A stretch of 64,000 bases of DNA from Omphiscola glabra (Eukaryota > Mollusca > Gastropoda > Lymnaeidae): NCBI GenBank assembly GCA_964017045.1, contig OZ024808.1, positions 6,632,784 to 6,696,783 of the forward strand, read 5' to 3'. Made by a program: the position numbers and the translations under genes. Positions 33,371 through 44,493 of this stretch are shown here, in pieces. Within the stretch, counting starts at the first letter, position 1, and every line of letters starts with the position of its first letter. Under the pieces are notes generated by a model. That model had not been told where the DNA came from. It made no database searches and was given only the letters and a program-made list of their open reading frames with translations.

Positions 33371-33560
33371 TTAGAGACCGACCGAAAGTGATTTTCTGAT
33401 TTCGGCCGAAGCCGAAACTAGGCCGAAAGTTAAAAATGACTTTCGGCCGAAACCGAAACCAAAACTTTAAAATGACTTTCGGCCAAAACCGATGCCGAAA
33501 CCATAAGCTTAAAGTGACTTTCGACCGAAACCGAAGCCGAAGCCGAAACAGAATTATTTA
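33371..33560 (+). repeat. Imperfect CGAAACCGAAGC / TTTCGGCC repeat
   Basis: Overlapping GCCGAAA and TTTCGGC motifs on the same strand make many short hairpins. Confidence 0.75.
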
Positions 33561-34500
33561 CATATTTTAAAATTCGTTCGTGCATACATTCTGCGTACAT
33601 CGATGGGGAAAGTATCAATATTTACATTTTTATTTTGATAAAAAAATGAGATCATCGTGAATATTAAACTTTGGGTTTTACCATTTTAATTTAAAAGTAA
33701 TTTACATTTCTTTAAAAGGTTTTTTAAAGTAGTTTGGTAGGAGAGAATTTGGATCGGACGGAGGGGGGCGGGGCGAAATTCATGCAAAATAGACCCCTGA
33801 GTGCCCTTTGCTTTTAAAATATAATTACAACCTTGAACATATACCTGATAATACATGGCGCTAATGGAGCCAGTTGTCACCTAAATATCCGTTATTATGG
33901 CTATCAAAATATCACCACAATGTTTCGCGGTTATCAAACTAATGCTTTGTGTTTTCATAAATAGCTGCCAAGATATCGCTGTGTTAAGATCTAGCCTAGT
34001 ACCAACACATTAGTCTTTCTTTGCTGGTGACGTCATTATTTCGCTCTGCGACCAACCTCCCTCAACCCCCACTGACGGGGGAATTTCTTTTATTTAACCC
34101 GGGTCTCATAAAATTATTATTCTGACGGGTCTGGACGGAGGATCGCACAGGTTATCTCAAAATCGTAAATAATTTTGTTGGTCTCCAAAATCATAAAAGT
34201 AAACAGGTCTGCAGTAGGCCTACTACATAATTATAATACGAACTTGTGATGCATGCACACGCATGTTATTTCGTCAATAACAATGTTTATCAGCATGATA
34301 ATCACAAATCAAAATGAATATCACAAATGAAGGACTTGAATAAACCTAGGGTTCCAAATTGTATGTTTGAAAACATTATAACAATATGAATGATAAAATT
34401 GGCTGGCACTTGAGGGTTGAAATAATATGTGTTTTTTTTACTCAGGTGAGTTACTTCTTGATGCAGAAGACAGTCAATGATAAATCGTTTCTATTACAAG
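33561..34500. other. Unique DNA upstream of second Kunitz exon
   Basis: Searched for a signal peptide exon and TATA box; none convincing. A 54-bp offset repeat of GTGAG contexts occurs at 34446 and 34500. Confidence 0.5.
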
Positions 34501-34669
34501 TGAGCATTGTTTTCTACGAAAACATACAGGACCGTGTAAGGCCGGATTCCGAAGATACTGCTACGACCCAGCCACCAGTTCGTGTAAGACGTTCGTATAC
34601 GGGGGATGCAGGGGAAACGCAAACAGGTTTCAAACATGGGAGGCGTGTCACGCCGCCTGTGGTCAGTAA
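34501..34669 (+). pseudogene. Second Kunitz exon, probably decayed or splice-shifted duplicate
   Basis: Fifty-six-codon segment ending in TAA, encoding a full Kunitz domain: canonical cysteine spacing 8, 15, 7, 12, 3 and reactive site GPCKAG with Lys at P1. It has a seventh cysteine in the RRYCYD segment where Phe or Tyr is usual. In the intact gene the acceptor reads TTACAG followed by GTGAG; here the same place reads TTACAA followed by GTGAG, so the AG has moved by one base and a standard phase-1 signal exon would be joined out of frame. No signal peptide exon was found between 28960 and 34500. It could still be functional with a phase-2 partner exon. Confidence 0.7.
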
Positions 34670-34773
34670 ACTATGTTGACCTTCAACCCTGTGATGCTGG
34701 ACAAGTTAAGACCAGGGCGGATGTCGATTGTTGACATACGGACTTAGATAATCTGTATCTTTAAGGGAAGATG

Positions 34774-34779
34774 AATAAA
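34774..34779 (+). terminator. Poly(A) signal after second Kunitz exon
   Basis: AATAAA 105 bp after the TAA of the second Kunitz exon, in a context resembling the one after the first gene. Confidence 0.6.
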
Positions 34780-34814
34780 AAGTCACAAGAAATAGTAGTT
34801 ATGATACGAATCAG

Positions 34815-34995
34815 GTTGTGTGTGTGTGCGCGTGCGTGTGTGTGCGTGTGTGAGAGAGTGAGTGAGTGTGTGTGCTTGTGCGTGTGCGCGCGTGTGTGTG
34901 AGAGAAAGAGTGAGTGTGTGTGTGCGTGCGTGCGTGTGTGTTTCTGTGTGTGTGTGTGTGCGTGTGTGAACTGTGCGTGCGACTGATTGTGTGTG
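34815..34995 (+). repeat. (GT)n-rich microsatellite
   Basis: TGTGTG with GC and GAGAG interruptions, directly after the poly(A) signal of the second Kunitz copy; a (GT)n tract follows the first gene too (29030-29110). Confidence 0.9.
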
Positions 34996-35061
34996 TATTC
35001 TATTCTACCAATTTGCTGGTGCACGTGAATGATGAGAGCAACTAGCTGCATTGATCTTGCG

Positions 35062-36400
35062 CTGTCCAATCACCCAGACAGAGGCTACATAGATCTTTTG
35101 CTGTCTAGTCAGCTAGAAAGAGGCTACATAGATTTTTGTTCTGTCCAGTCATCCAGATAAAGGCTGTATAGATCTTGTGCTGTCTAGTCAGCTAGATAAA
35201 GGTTGCACAGATCTTGTTCTGTCCAGTCAGCTAGATAAAGGCTGCACAGATCTTGTGCTGTCCAGTCATCCAGATAAAGGCTGCATAGATTTTGGTTCTG
35301 TCAAGTCATCCAGATAAAGGCTGCATATATTTTGGTTCTGTCAAGTCATCCAGATAAAGGCTGCACAGATCTTGTGCTGTCTAGTCAGCCAGATAAAGGC
35401 TGCACAGATAGTGTGCTGTCTAGTCATCCAGACAAAGGCTGCACAGATCTTGTGCTGTCCAGTCATCCAGATAAAGGCTGCATAGATTTTGGTTCTGTCA
35501 AGTCATCCAGATAAAGGCTGCACAGATCTTGTGCTGTCTAGTCAGCCAGATAAAGGCTGCACAGATCTTGTGCTGTCTAGTCATCCATATAAAGGCTGCA
35601 CAGATGTTGTGCTGTCCAGTCATCCAGATAAAGGCTTCATAGATTTTGGTTCTGTCAAGTCATCCAGATAAAGGCTGAACAGATCTTGTGCTGTCTAGTC
35701 AGCCAGATAAAGGCTGCACAGATATGTGCTGTCCAGTCATCCGGATAAAGGCTGTACAGATCTTGTGCTGTCCAGTCATCCAGATAAGGGCTGCACATAT
35801 CTTGTGCTGTCCAGTCATCCAGATAAAGGCTGCACAGATCTTGTGCTGTATAGTCATCCAGATAAAGGCTGCCCAGATCGTGTGCTGTCCAGTCATCCAG
35901 ATGAAGGCTGCACAGATTTTGTTCTGTCTAGTCATCCAGATAAAGGATGCACAGATTTGGTGCTGTCCAGTCATCCAGACAAAGGCTGCATAGAGCGTGT
36001 GCTGTCTAGTCATCCAGATAAAGGCTGCACATATTTTGTGCTGTCAAGTCATCCAGATAAAGGTTGCATAGATCTTGTGCTGTCCAGTCATCCAGATAAT
36101 GGCTGCATAGATCGTGTGCTGTCTAGTCATCCAGTTAAAGGCTGCACAGATCTTGTGCTGTCCAGTCATCCAGATAAAGGCTGCACAGATCTTCTGCTGT
36201 CTAGTCACCCAGACAAAGGCTGCACAGATTGTGTGCTGTCCAGTCATCCAGATAAAGGCTGCACAGATCTTTTGCCGTCTAGTCATCCAGACAAAGGCTG
36301 CACAGATTTTGTGCTGTTCAGTCATCCAGATAAAGGCTGCACAGATCTTGTGCTGTCTAGTCATCCAGATAAAGGCTGCATAGATCTTGTGTCCAGATAA
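35062..36400 (+). repeat. 39-bp minisatellite, about 34 copies
   Basis: Unit GTGCTGTCCAGTCATCCAGA then TAAAGGCTGCACAGATCTT. Period divisible by three keeps frames open on both strands. Confidence 0.95.
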
Positions 36401-36526
36401 TTGGTTGGGGATAGTTCAGAATCAAATATATCTTTATATGGATACATGTAACACTCTTATCCGCACCATACACGACCTACTCACTCCACCCAATACCCCT
36501 GCCCTTTTCCCCCCATAACCAACTCA

Positions 36527-36960
36527 ATAAAACAAAAGATCTAGCTTAATAGAACAAAAGATCTAGCTTAATAGAACAAAAGATCTAGCTTAATAGAACA
36601 AAAGATCTAGCTTAATAAAACAAAAGATCTAGCCTAATAGAACAAAAGATCTAGCTTAATAGAACAAAAGATCTAGCTTAATAGAACAAAAGATCTAGCT
36701 TAATAGAACAAAAGATCTAGCTTAATAAAACAAAAGATCTAGCTTAATAGAACAAAAGATCTAGCTTAATAGAACAAAAGATCTAGCTTAATAGAACAAA
36801 AGATCTAGCTTAATAGAACAAAAGATCTAGCTTAATAGAACAAAAGATCTAGCTTAATAGAACAAAAGATCTAGCTTAATAGAACAAAAGATCTAGCTTA
36901 ATAAAAGAAAAGTTCTAGTTTAATAAAACAAAAGAAAAGGTCTAACTTATTAAAACAAAA
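36527..36960 (+). repeat. 22-bp minisatellite, about 19 copies
   Basis: Unit AACAAAAGATCTAGCTTAAT then AG; very homogeneous. Confidence 0.95.
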
Positions 36961-37126
36961 TTGTTATCCCCAAACATTCATTTAAATTCATTACTGCGGG
37001 ATATTAAATAAATACATGTATAATGAATGGACCGTTGAGATTGCTTATATGACATTTTACATTCACAGTTTGCCAAATAAAATATATCAGCAAGAAACAC
37101 GTACTGAGATATGAAAATATATCTGC

Positions 37127-37395
37127 TTGCATGATGACGTGCATATAATGGCGTGCATATGATGACGTTTATGATGACGTGCATTATGACGTGCATGATG
37201 ACGTGCATGATGACGCGCATGATGACTGTAATGAGTAGAACAGTTTTTGTTGTTAATTTGGTGCAAACTGACACATCACAGAACACACATCACAAAACAC
37301 ACATCACAGAACACACATCACAGAACACACATCACAGAACACACACATCACAGAACACACATCACAGAACACACATCACAGAACACACATCACAA
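37127..37395 (+). repeat. Two short arrays: GATGACGTGCAT and CACATCACAGAACA
   Basis: First at 37127-37225, second at 37275-37395. Confidence 0.85.
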
Positions 37396-37816
37396 TTAGA
37401 CTAGAACTTACCCACGTCCACCAACTGACCAACTACTGACCAACTTCTCATCTGCATTTTTCTCAGAATGTATTCCCCCCCGAACCAAGTGACCAACTGT
37501 AAAGCTACGGTCACATGCCACAAAAAAAAAAATACACATCCCAGCACTCACCGGGTGATATCTAAACCAGGACTTGGCAAACACAGCGCGTGAAGTGCGT
37601 ATCGATTAACGTATTCTCGCGTTCTGCCAATCAACCACGAGTAACATCTTGTCACATCTTCGAAACTTTTGGGGGCTATGCATTGGCTGTGTTTTGTAAA
37701 AAAAAAAAAAATATGTCGTCTTTTGATTTGAAAAAATATGCCAGCTGATGATACACATTTTAAACACATCGTTTCAAACACATTTGTAGGCAAGCAAATG
37801 CTGAAATAGACTAGCT

Positions 37817-37988
37817 CAGCGGCTCTCAACCTTTCCTTGTGTTGTGGCGACCCCCAACCACAACATGATTTTCGTTGCTACTTCTTAACTGTAGAGTGTA
37901 AGTATTTTCTGATGGTCTTAGGCGACCCCTATGAAAAGGGTCGTTCGACCCCCTCAAGGGGTCGCGACCCACAGGTTGAGAACCGCTG
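37817..37988 (+). mobile_element. hAT-type MITE, CAGNGGTTCTCAAC family
   Basis: 172 bp between perfect 8-bp duplications GACTAGCT. Ends CAGCGGCTCTCAACC and GGTTGAGAACCGCTG. Confidence 0.82.
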
Positions 37989-38085
37989 GACTAGCTAATG
38001 TCAAAGTATGATCCACAGCTGTTAACCATATAGTATGTTAAACTACAAGTCAACGCATTGATACAGCCATGGGTTTTGTAAATAC

Positions 38086-38398
38086 AATAGGAATCATCCT
38101 TTAGATGGACATATAACATTTGATATGCCTTTGGTTAGTTATGACAACAGGAATCATCCTTTAGATGGACATATAACATTTGAGACGCCTTTGGTTAGTT
38201 ATGACAACAGGAATCATCCTTTAGATGGACATATAACATTTGATATGCCTTTGGTTAGTTATGACAACAGGAATCATCCTTTAGATGGACATAGAACATT
38301 TGAGACGCCTTTGGTTAGTTATGACAACAGGAATCATCCTTTAGATGGACATATAACATTTGATTTGCCTTTGGTTAGTTATGACAACAGGAATCATC
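38086..38398 (+). repeat. 60-bp minisatellite, five copies
   Basis: Unit contains GGAATCATCCTTTAGATGGA and CCTTTGGTTAGTTATGACAA. Alternate copies carry GATATGCC and GAGACGCC, a 120-bp higher-order pattern. Confidence 0.95.
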
Positions 38399-39090
38399 TG
38401 TTACCCGCTAAACTAAAAATAGAAATGTAAGTTGCATAGAGGGTTCACTTTGTAAACATCCCGATACCAGTAATTAGTATGGTTCCAAACATTCAAAGAC
38501 TTATAGTTAAAGACGAAAGATCTTGTAAAATGGTATCAAGAGAAGGCTTCGTTCATCTATTATAGATGTCCACGTCTTGATTGGCAGTCGAGTTTAACTT
38601 GCACTTAATCAACGACTGAGAAAGGCAAAGGCAGGTAGCTCATTCAATAATGCATTGTCATGTGCTGGCGCGAGCGGCAAGGCCCGGTTTGATAAAATAA
38701 ACCACATTATTCTTGGAGCGAATCAATGCTGTTGTGTACATCCTAGGCCCCACACTTACTCTCTGTCAGTTGGCCTAAATAAGAGTTTTCTGATGGTACC
38801 CTACACATTCACTTTGTCAGTTAACCAAAACACTTACAATCTAAGGCCAAGCTGATTCGTGGAATACTCGATCAAAGAATTCAGTTGTAGTCCCCATATG
38901 GAACACTGGATGATAGTTGTAGAGATTCCCTAATGGAAGACTGCAGAGAGCTGTAGCAGTCCTCATATGAAAGACTGGCAGAGAGCTGTAGTAGTCCCCA
39001 TATGAAAGACTTGGACACTCCCATGGACATAATTAATAAATATATGTAACCACCAATCAAAATCCTGAACACAATTAAGGAGATGCTGCA
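38399..39090. other. Unique DNA
   Basis: No gene recognised; three diverged 33-bp copies of a CCCATATG-GAACACTGG motif at 38885-39010. Confidence 0.55.
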
Positions 39091-39094
39091 TAGC

Positions 39095-39480
39095 CATGTT
39101 GATAGCCTGAGAGCAGCAGCTGAGCCATGTTGATAGTCTGGAAGCAGCAGCTGAGCCATGCTGATAGCCTCGGAGCAGCAGCTGAGCCATGTTGATAGCT
39201 TCGGAGCAGCAGCTGAGCCATGTTGAAAGCCTGGGAAACGTAGCTGAGCCATGTTGAAAGCCTGGGAACAGCGGCTGAGCCATGTTGAAAGCCTGGGAAC
39301 AGCAGCTGAGCCATGTTGAAAGCCTGGGAACAGCGGCTGAGCCATGTTGAAAGCCTGGGAACAGCAGCTGAGCCATGTTGAAAGCCTGGGAAAAGCAGCT
39401 GAGCCATGTTGAAAGCCTGAGGGCAGCAGCTGAGCCATGTTGAACGCCTGGGAACAGCAGCTGAGCCATGTTGAAAGCCT
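39095..39480 (+). repeat. 31-bp minisatellite, about 12 copies
   Basis: Unit GAGCCATGTTGAAAGCCTGG then GAACAGCAGCT. Confidence 0.95.
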
Positions 39481-39904
39481 TAACAGTACCGTCGAAGTTT
39501 TTTTATGGAATGAAATCGCACAGATAAGAGGTCATTTCAGTAAGTCGTACTATAGAAAGGCTGGACATAACCAGGACACAACCTGGACTTAACCAGGACA
39601 CAAGCGTTAGTCTTACACTGTGTGACAACCAACCCATTGGGCAGGGCTGGTTGGAATATGCTTCAGAAGTGAGGGTTTTTTTAGAATCCGCTATATCTGA
39701 AAAATGGTACTCTTCAGCCTAATGTCATGTCAGTCACAAAATTCACAAATGAATTGGTGACCACTGACTAAAATTTTACTCCGATCATACCAAAATTTCA
39801 TGAAAATGGCGAGTGAAAAAAATGTGCTTTGAAAGCATGACATCTCACCCCGCTCTCCCCTTAATGCGGTCTTGACTTGCAAACGTTAGAGAATCTGGTT
39901 ACAA

Positions 39905-40356
39905 GAGCTACTGGGCTACTGGGCTAATGGGTTACTGGTCTACTGGGCTACTGAGCTACTGGGCTACTGGGTTACTCGTCTACTGGGCTACTGGGTTACT
40001 GGTCTACTGGGCTACTGAGCTACTGGGCTACTGGGTTACTGGTCTACTGGGCTACTGAGCTACTGGGCTACTGGGTTACTGGTCTACTGGGCTACTGGGT
40101 TACTGGTCTACTGGTCTACTGGGCTACTGAGCTACTGGGCTACTGGGTTACTGGTCTACTGGGCTACTGGGCTCATGGGCTACTGGACTAGTGAGCTACT
40201 GAGCTATTGAGCTATTGAGCTACTGAGCAACTGAGCTACAGAGCTACTGAGCTACTGCGCTACTGAGCTACAGAGCTACTGAGCAACTGAGCTACTGAGC
40301 TACTGACCAACTGAGCTACTGAGCAACTGAGCTACAGAGCTACTGAGCTACTGAGC
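39905..40356 (+). repeat. 9-bp minisatellite (CTACTGGGC)
   Basis: Left part alternates GGGCTACTG, GGTCTACTG and GAGCTACTG in a higher-order pattern; right part is GAGCTACTG. Ends at the TA-flanked MITE. Confidence 0.93.
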
Positions 40357-40358
40357 TA

Positions 40359-40564
40359 TTCGCACCCGGGTACCAGAAGTGAGAGGTGGGATTGGAAAAC
40401 TATTTAAAATATTATTTTAGTTAAACCGAAGAAGTAAGTTTACAAACATGTAGTCCATTGAAATATCTTTCACTTGATACCTCATTTTGTCTTACAAACC
40501 CAACAATAAATATTTTTAATAGTTTTTAAATCCCAACCTCTCACTTCTAGGACCCGGGTGCGAA
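40359..40564 (+). mobile_element. TA-flanked MITE with long inverted ends
   Basis: 206 bp; both arms begin TTCGCACCCGGGT and pair over about 55 bp with few mismatches (AGAAGTGAGAGGT is shared). Flanking TA on each side suggests a Tc1/mariner-type element. It abuts the end of a 9-bp minisatellite. Confidence 0.75.
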
Positions 40565-40799
40565 TAGTCGCAGCTTATTTTTGTATAATACAATCAAACT
40601 GGTTTCCGCTTGAGACACTCTATTGGAGATTTATATGGTGTTTTTTTTCCTTCTTTCTTCGTCTCTGTCTTTGCGGCAGTTACATTTTGCACACGTGGCG
40701 TGCATGGCGCACATATTCGCACCTGCTATTCAGGTTGAGGCCATCACTATGGTGGTCACATGACTGGTTCTTGGCGAACTGAAAATGTGTTGTTGTTTT

Positions 40800-41068
40800 A
40801 TTACACACGGTACAAGACTATCATTATGGTTCTTGCTAAGCCTAAGTATGGACACGTATGTTGTATTTTGATACACGGTACAAGGCTATCGTTATTTTGT
40901 CTTCCTAAGCCTAAGAATAGACACGTATGATGTATTTCGATACATTGTAGAAGACTATCATTATTTTGTCTTCCTAAGCCTAAGAATAGACACGTATGAT
41001 GTATTTTGATACACGGTAAAAGGCTATCGTTATGGTTCTTCCTAAGCCTAAGTATAGACAAGTATGTG
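40800..41068 (+). repeat. About 60-bp repeat, 4.5 copies
   Basis: Unit contains CACGGTACAAGGCTATCGTT and CTTCCTAAGCCTAAG. Confidence 0.9.
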
Positions 41069-41202
41069 TTATGTGTCTATTTTTTTTTTAAAAATAAGTA
41101 GCCTTATTACTAATTACTTTAACAAAATCATTCTCGAACATATTATAACGACATTTCAATGGGCTATTTCTATTGACTTGGCGGCTGTCTTGTCCACGAC
41201 AG

Positions 41203-41349
41203 CAATTGGGTTTAACATTTAACGACAGAAATTTATTAATAGAACATCCATGCATACAGTCTTGCCAGTCTCGTTACGATATTAGCAAAAACATCCTGGT
41301 CTTTCGTTGGGCCAATCTCTCAACAGCTGTTCGGTACTTCTACGTTAAC
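41203..41349 (+). pseudogene. Possible relic of a galactose-binding-like half-module exon
   Basis: Open segment between a CGACAG acceptor and a GTGAGC donor. Reads QLGLTFNDRNLLIEHPCIQS and, further on, VFRWANLSTAVRYFYVNV. This resembles exon 3 of the EGF/lectin gene (N-x-x-L...C...aromatic strand...V-x-V), but it is open in phase 0, not phase 1, and lies upstream of that gene's signal exon. No partner second half was found. It may be a leftover of a neighbouring paralogue or chance. Confidence 0.33.
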
Positions 41350-41724
41350 GTGAGCCAGCATAGTAGGTCTTAACCTAGGCTAAAACGTGTTTACAACTCT
41401 ATTTGAAGAGCTATTTTGCAAACAAACTGTTACTGCTATATGTTTGCGAAAATACATTGTTAGAAGCTATGATTTACGAAAACATTTGTCTAAAAATAGT
41501 AGCATTCCGTAATGCGATGTGACGTTTCCCGGTCTTAGAAATGACAGACCTTGAGAGAGCAAAGATTTTGATGTGTTGAAGGGAAGTTGGTACAGTGTTC
41601 CAAAGATGTATCCAACACGGTGAAAATATGTGAGGAAATTGGGATACAGCACTTAATTCTATAGGTGGGTTTGTATGGACATATTCCATTTGATAATTAT
41701 CAACACTGTACATTAGTTCCTTAC

Positions 41725-42275
41725 TAAACGTTCAGCATCACATGCAAGTTTACTATCACATGTACTTTCAACATCACATGTACGTTCAACATCACATGTA
41801 TGTTCAACATCACATGCAAGTTCAACATCACATAACATCACATTGCAGTTCAACATCACATGTACGTTCAACATCACATGAAATAGATTTGGATCACTTG
41901 CCACTGGTACGTTGAAGGCGTTAGGCCTAAAAACAAGTGCCTACGTTTTGTCTACGTTGTGACTACGTTGTGCCTCCTTTGTGCCTACGTTGTGACTGCG
42001 TTATGTCTATATGTGCATAAGTTGTGTCTACGTTGTGTCTACGTTGTGTCTACGGTGTGCAACGGTTGTGACTACGTTATGTCTGCATGTGCCTACGTTG
42101 TGTCTACGGTGTGCCTACATTGTGACTACGTTGTGACTACGGTGTGACTACGCTGTGACTACGCTGTGACTACGCTGTGACAACATATGCCTACGTCGTG
42201 TCTACGTTGTGACTACGCTGTGACTACGTTATGTCTACATGTGCCTATGTTGTGTCTACGTTGTGCCTAAGTTGA
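41725..42275 (+). repeat. Two arrays: TTCAACATCACATGTACG and GTGTCTACGTT
   Basis: 18-bp units at 41725-41882; 11- to 12-bp units at 41940-42275. Confidence 0.88.
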
Positions 42276-42345
42276 CCTTAAAGTTAACCGCCACTGTTTA
42301 ACAGTTCATTTTCCAAATGAACCAAGATTAAAAAGACAAACACAA

Positions 42346-42990
42346 ACTTTGGTCAAAGTTCTTACAAACTGTTACCATCAATTCCATTCAAACTTTGGTC
42401 AAAGTTCTTACAAACTGTTACCATCAATTCCATTCAAACTTTGGTCAAAGTTCTTACAAACTGTTACCATCAATTCCATTCAAACTTTGGTCAAAGTTCT
42501 TACAAACTGTTACCATCAATTCCATTCAAACTTTGGTCAAAGTTCTTACAAACTGTTACCATCAATTCCATTCAAACTTTGGTCAAAGTTCTTACAAACT
42601 GTTACCATCAATTCCATTCAAACTTTGGTCAAAGTTCTTACAAACTGTTACCATCAATTCCATTCAAACTTTGGTCAAAGTTCTTACAAACTGTTACCAT
42701 CAATTCCATTCAAACTTTGGTCAAAGTTCTTACAAACTGTTACCATCAATTCCATTCAAACTTTGGTCAAAGTTCTTACAAACTGTTACCATCAATTCCA
42801 TTCAAGCTTTGGTCAAAGTTCTTACAAACTGTTACCATCAATTCCATTCAAACTTTGGTCAAAGTTCTTACAAACTGTTACCATCAATTCCATTCAAGCT
42901 TTGGTCAAAGTTCTTACAAACTGTTACCATCAATTCAATTCAAACTTTGGTCAAAGTTCTTACAAACTGTTACCATCAATTCAATTCGTG
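42346..42990 (+). repeat. 46-bp minisatellite, 14 nearly identical copies
   Basis: Unit CAAACTTTGGTCAAAGTTCT, TACAAACTGTTACCATCAAT, TCCATT. Includes the palindrome ACTTTGGTCAAAGT. Period 46 cycles through all frames with no stop, so all three plus-strand frames stay open for over 600 bp. Confidence 0.97.
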
Positions 42991-43044
42991 GTGCTGTTTA
43001 TTTTTTTCCTGTGTACATTTTAGGACTTAAATTTACACATCTTT

Positions 43045-43802
43045 CTGTACTTAATGATTCGATACATGATGAATCTAGTTATGTCCATTGATTCGATACC
43101 TGATGAATCGTGTTAGGTCCATTGATTCGATACCTGATGAGTCGTGTTAGGTCCATTGATTCGATACCTGATGAGTCGTGTTAGGTCCATTGATTCGATA
43201 CCTGATGAGTCGTGTTAGGTCCATTGATTCGATACCTGATGAGTCGTGTTAGGTCCATTGATTCGATACCTGATGAGTCGTGTTAGGTCCATTGATTCGA
43301 TACCTGATGAGTCGTGTTAGGTCCATTGATTCGATACCTGATGAGTCGTGTTAGGTCCATTGATTCGATACCTGATGAGTCGTGTTAGGTCCATTGATTC
43401 GATACCTGATGAGTCGTGTTAGGTCCATTGATTCGATACCTGATGAGTCGTGTTAGGTCCATTGATTCGATACCTGATGAGTCGTGTTAGGTCCATTGAT
43501 TCGATACCTGATGAGTCGTGTTAGGTCCATTGATTCGATACCTGATGAGTCGTGTTAGGTCCATTGATTCGATACCTGATGAGTCGTGTTAGGTCCATTG
43601 ATTCGATACCTGATGAGTCGTGTTAGGTCCATTGATTCGATACCTGATGAGTCGTGTTAGGTCCATTGATTCGATACCTGATGAGTCGTGTTAGGTCCCT
43701 TGATTCGATACCTGATGTGTCGTGTTAGGTCCATTGATTCGATACCTGATGTGTCGTGTTAGGTCCATTAATTCGATACCTGATGTGTCGTGTTAGGTCC
43801 AT
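43045..43802 (+). repeat. 34-bp minisatellite, about 22 copies
   Basis: Unit TCCATTGATTCGATACCTGA then TGAGTCGTGTTAGG; interior copies identical, edge copies diverged. Confidence 0.97.
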
Positions 43803-43927
43803 GTTGGAAGCACAAGTGGCTTGACACAGACGGCATGCCTTAGATATACGAGAATTCCGTAAGTCAATTCTGGCTTTATTGTATTATTTTTACGTTTCTA
43901 AGAACGCCTTTAGATGACACTTTACAC

Positions 43928-44125
43928 CAGCGGTTCTCAACCCGTGGCTCGCGACCCAATTGGGGGTCGCACGACCCTTTTAGAGGGGTCGCCTAAGAAT
44001 ATCGGAAAACATATATGCTCCAGAGTTATGAGGTAGCAACGAAAACAATTTTGTGGTTGCGGGGTCGCCACAACATTAAGAACTGTAATTAAGGGTCGCG
44101 ACATTAAAAAGGTTGAGAACCCCTG
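43928..44125 (-). mobile_element. hAT-type MITE, CAGNGGTTCTCAAC family
   Basis: 198 bp; ends CAGCGGTTCTCAACC and GGTTGAGAACCCCTG; flanks CTTTACAC and CTTTAAAC (7 of 8). Same orientation as the 32304 copy. Confidence 0.8.
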
Positions 44126-44195
44126 CTTTAAACGGTAGAACGCTATTGGCCTAGCGTACAAGACAGGGCTAAATGGAAGTATCATATTGAAAAGC

Positions 44196-44493
44196 GTATC
44201 CGGAAATTTGATCGTAAGAAATTTCGTCGACTGAAAGTTGATCGACGGAAATTTGATCGAACGGAAATTTGGTCGAATCATTTTTTTTATTTACACGTTA
44301 AAATTTTGACGCAAATTTCTCTCTGAACGCATTATTTTGTTTTACTGTATAGTATAGTGCGTTCAAAAAGATATTTGACGAAAATTTTAACGTGTGAACT
44401 GAAAAAAAGATTCGACCAAATTTCCGTTCGATCAAATTTCCGTCGATCAATTTTCTGTCGACAAAATTTCTTTCGATCAAATTTCCGGTAACC
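44196..44493 (+). mobile_element. Fold-back element with 10-bp target duplication
   Basis: Two arms of about 100 bp, inverted to each other and composed of GGAAATTTGATCG-like sub-repeats, around a core with GAACGCATTATTTTG. The decamer ATTGAAAAGC flanks it on both sides (44186-44195, 44494-44503). A 9-10 bp duplication is typical of Mutator-like elements. Confidence 0.7.

Noticed and set aside
34386..34679. 97-codon frame across the second Kunitz exon
   Set aside because: It reads the Kunitz exon one base out of frame and loses the cysteine pattern. The true domain is in the neighbouring frame.
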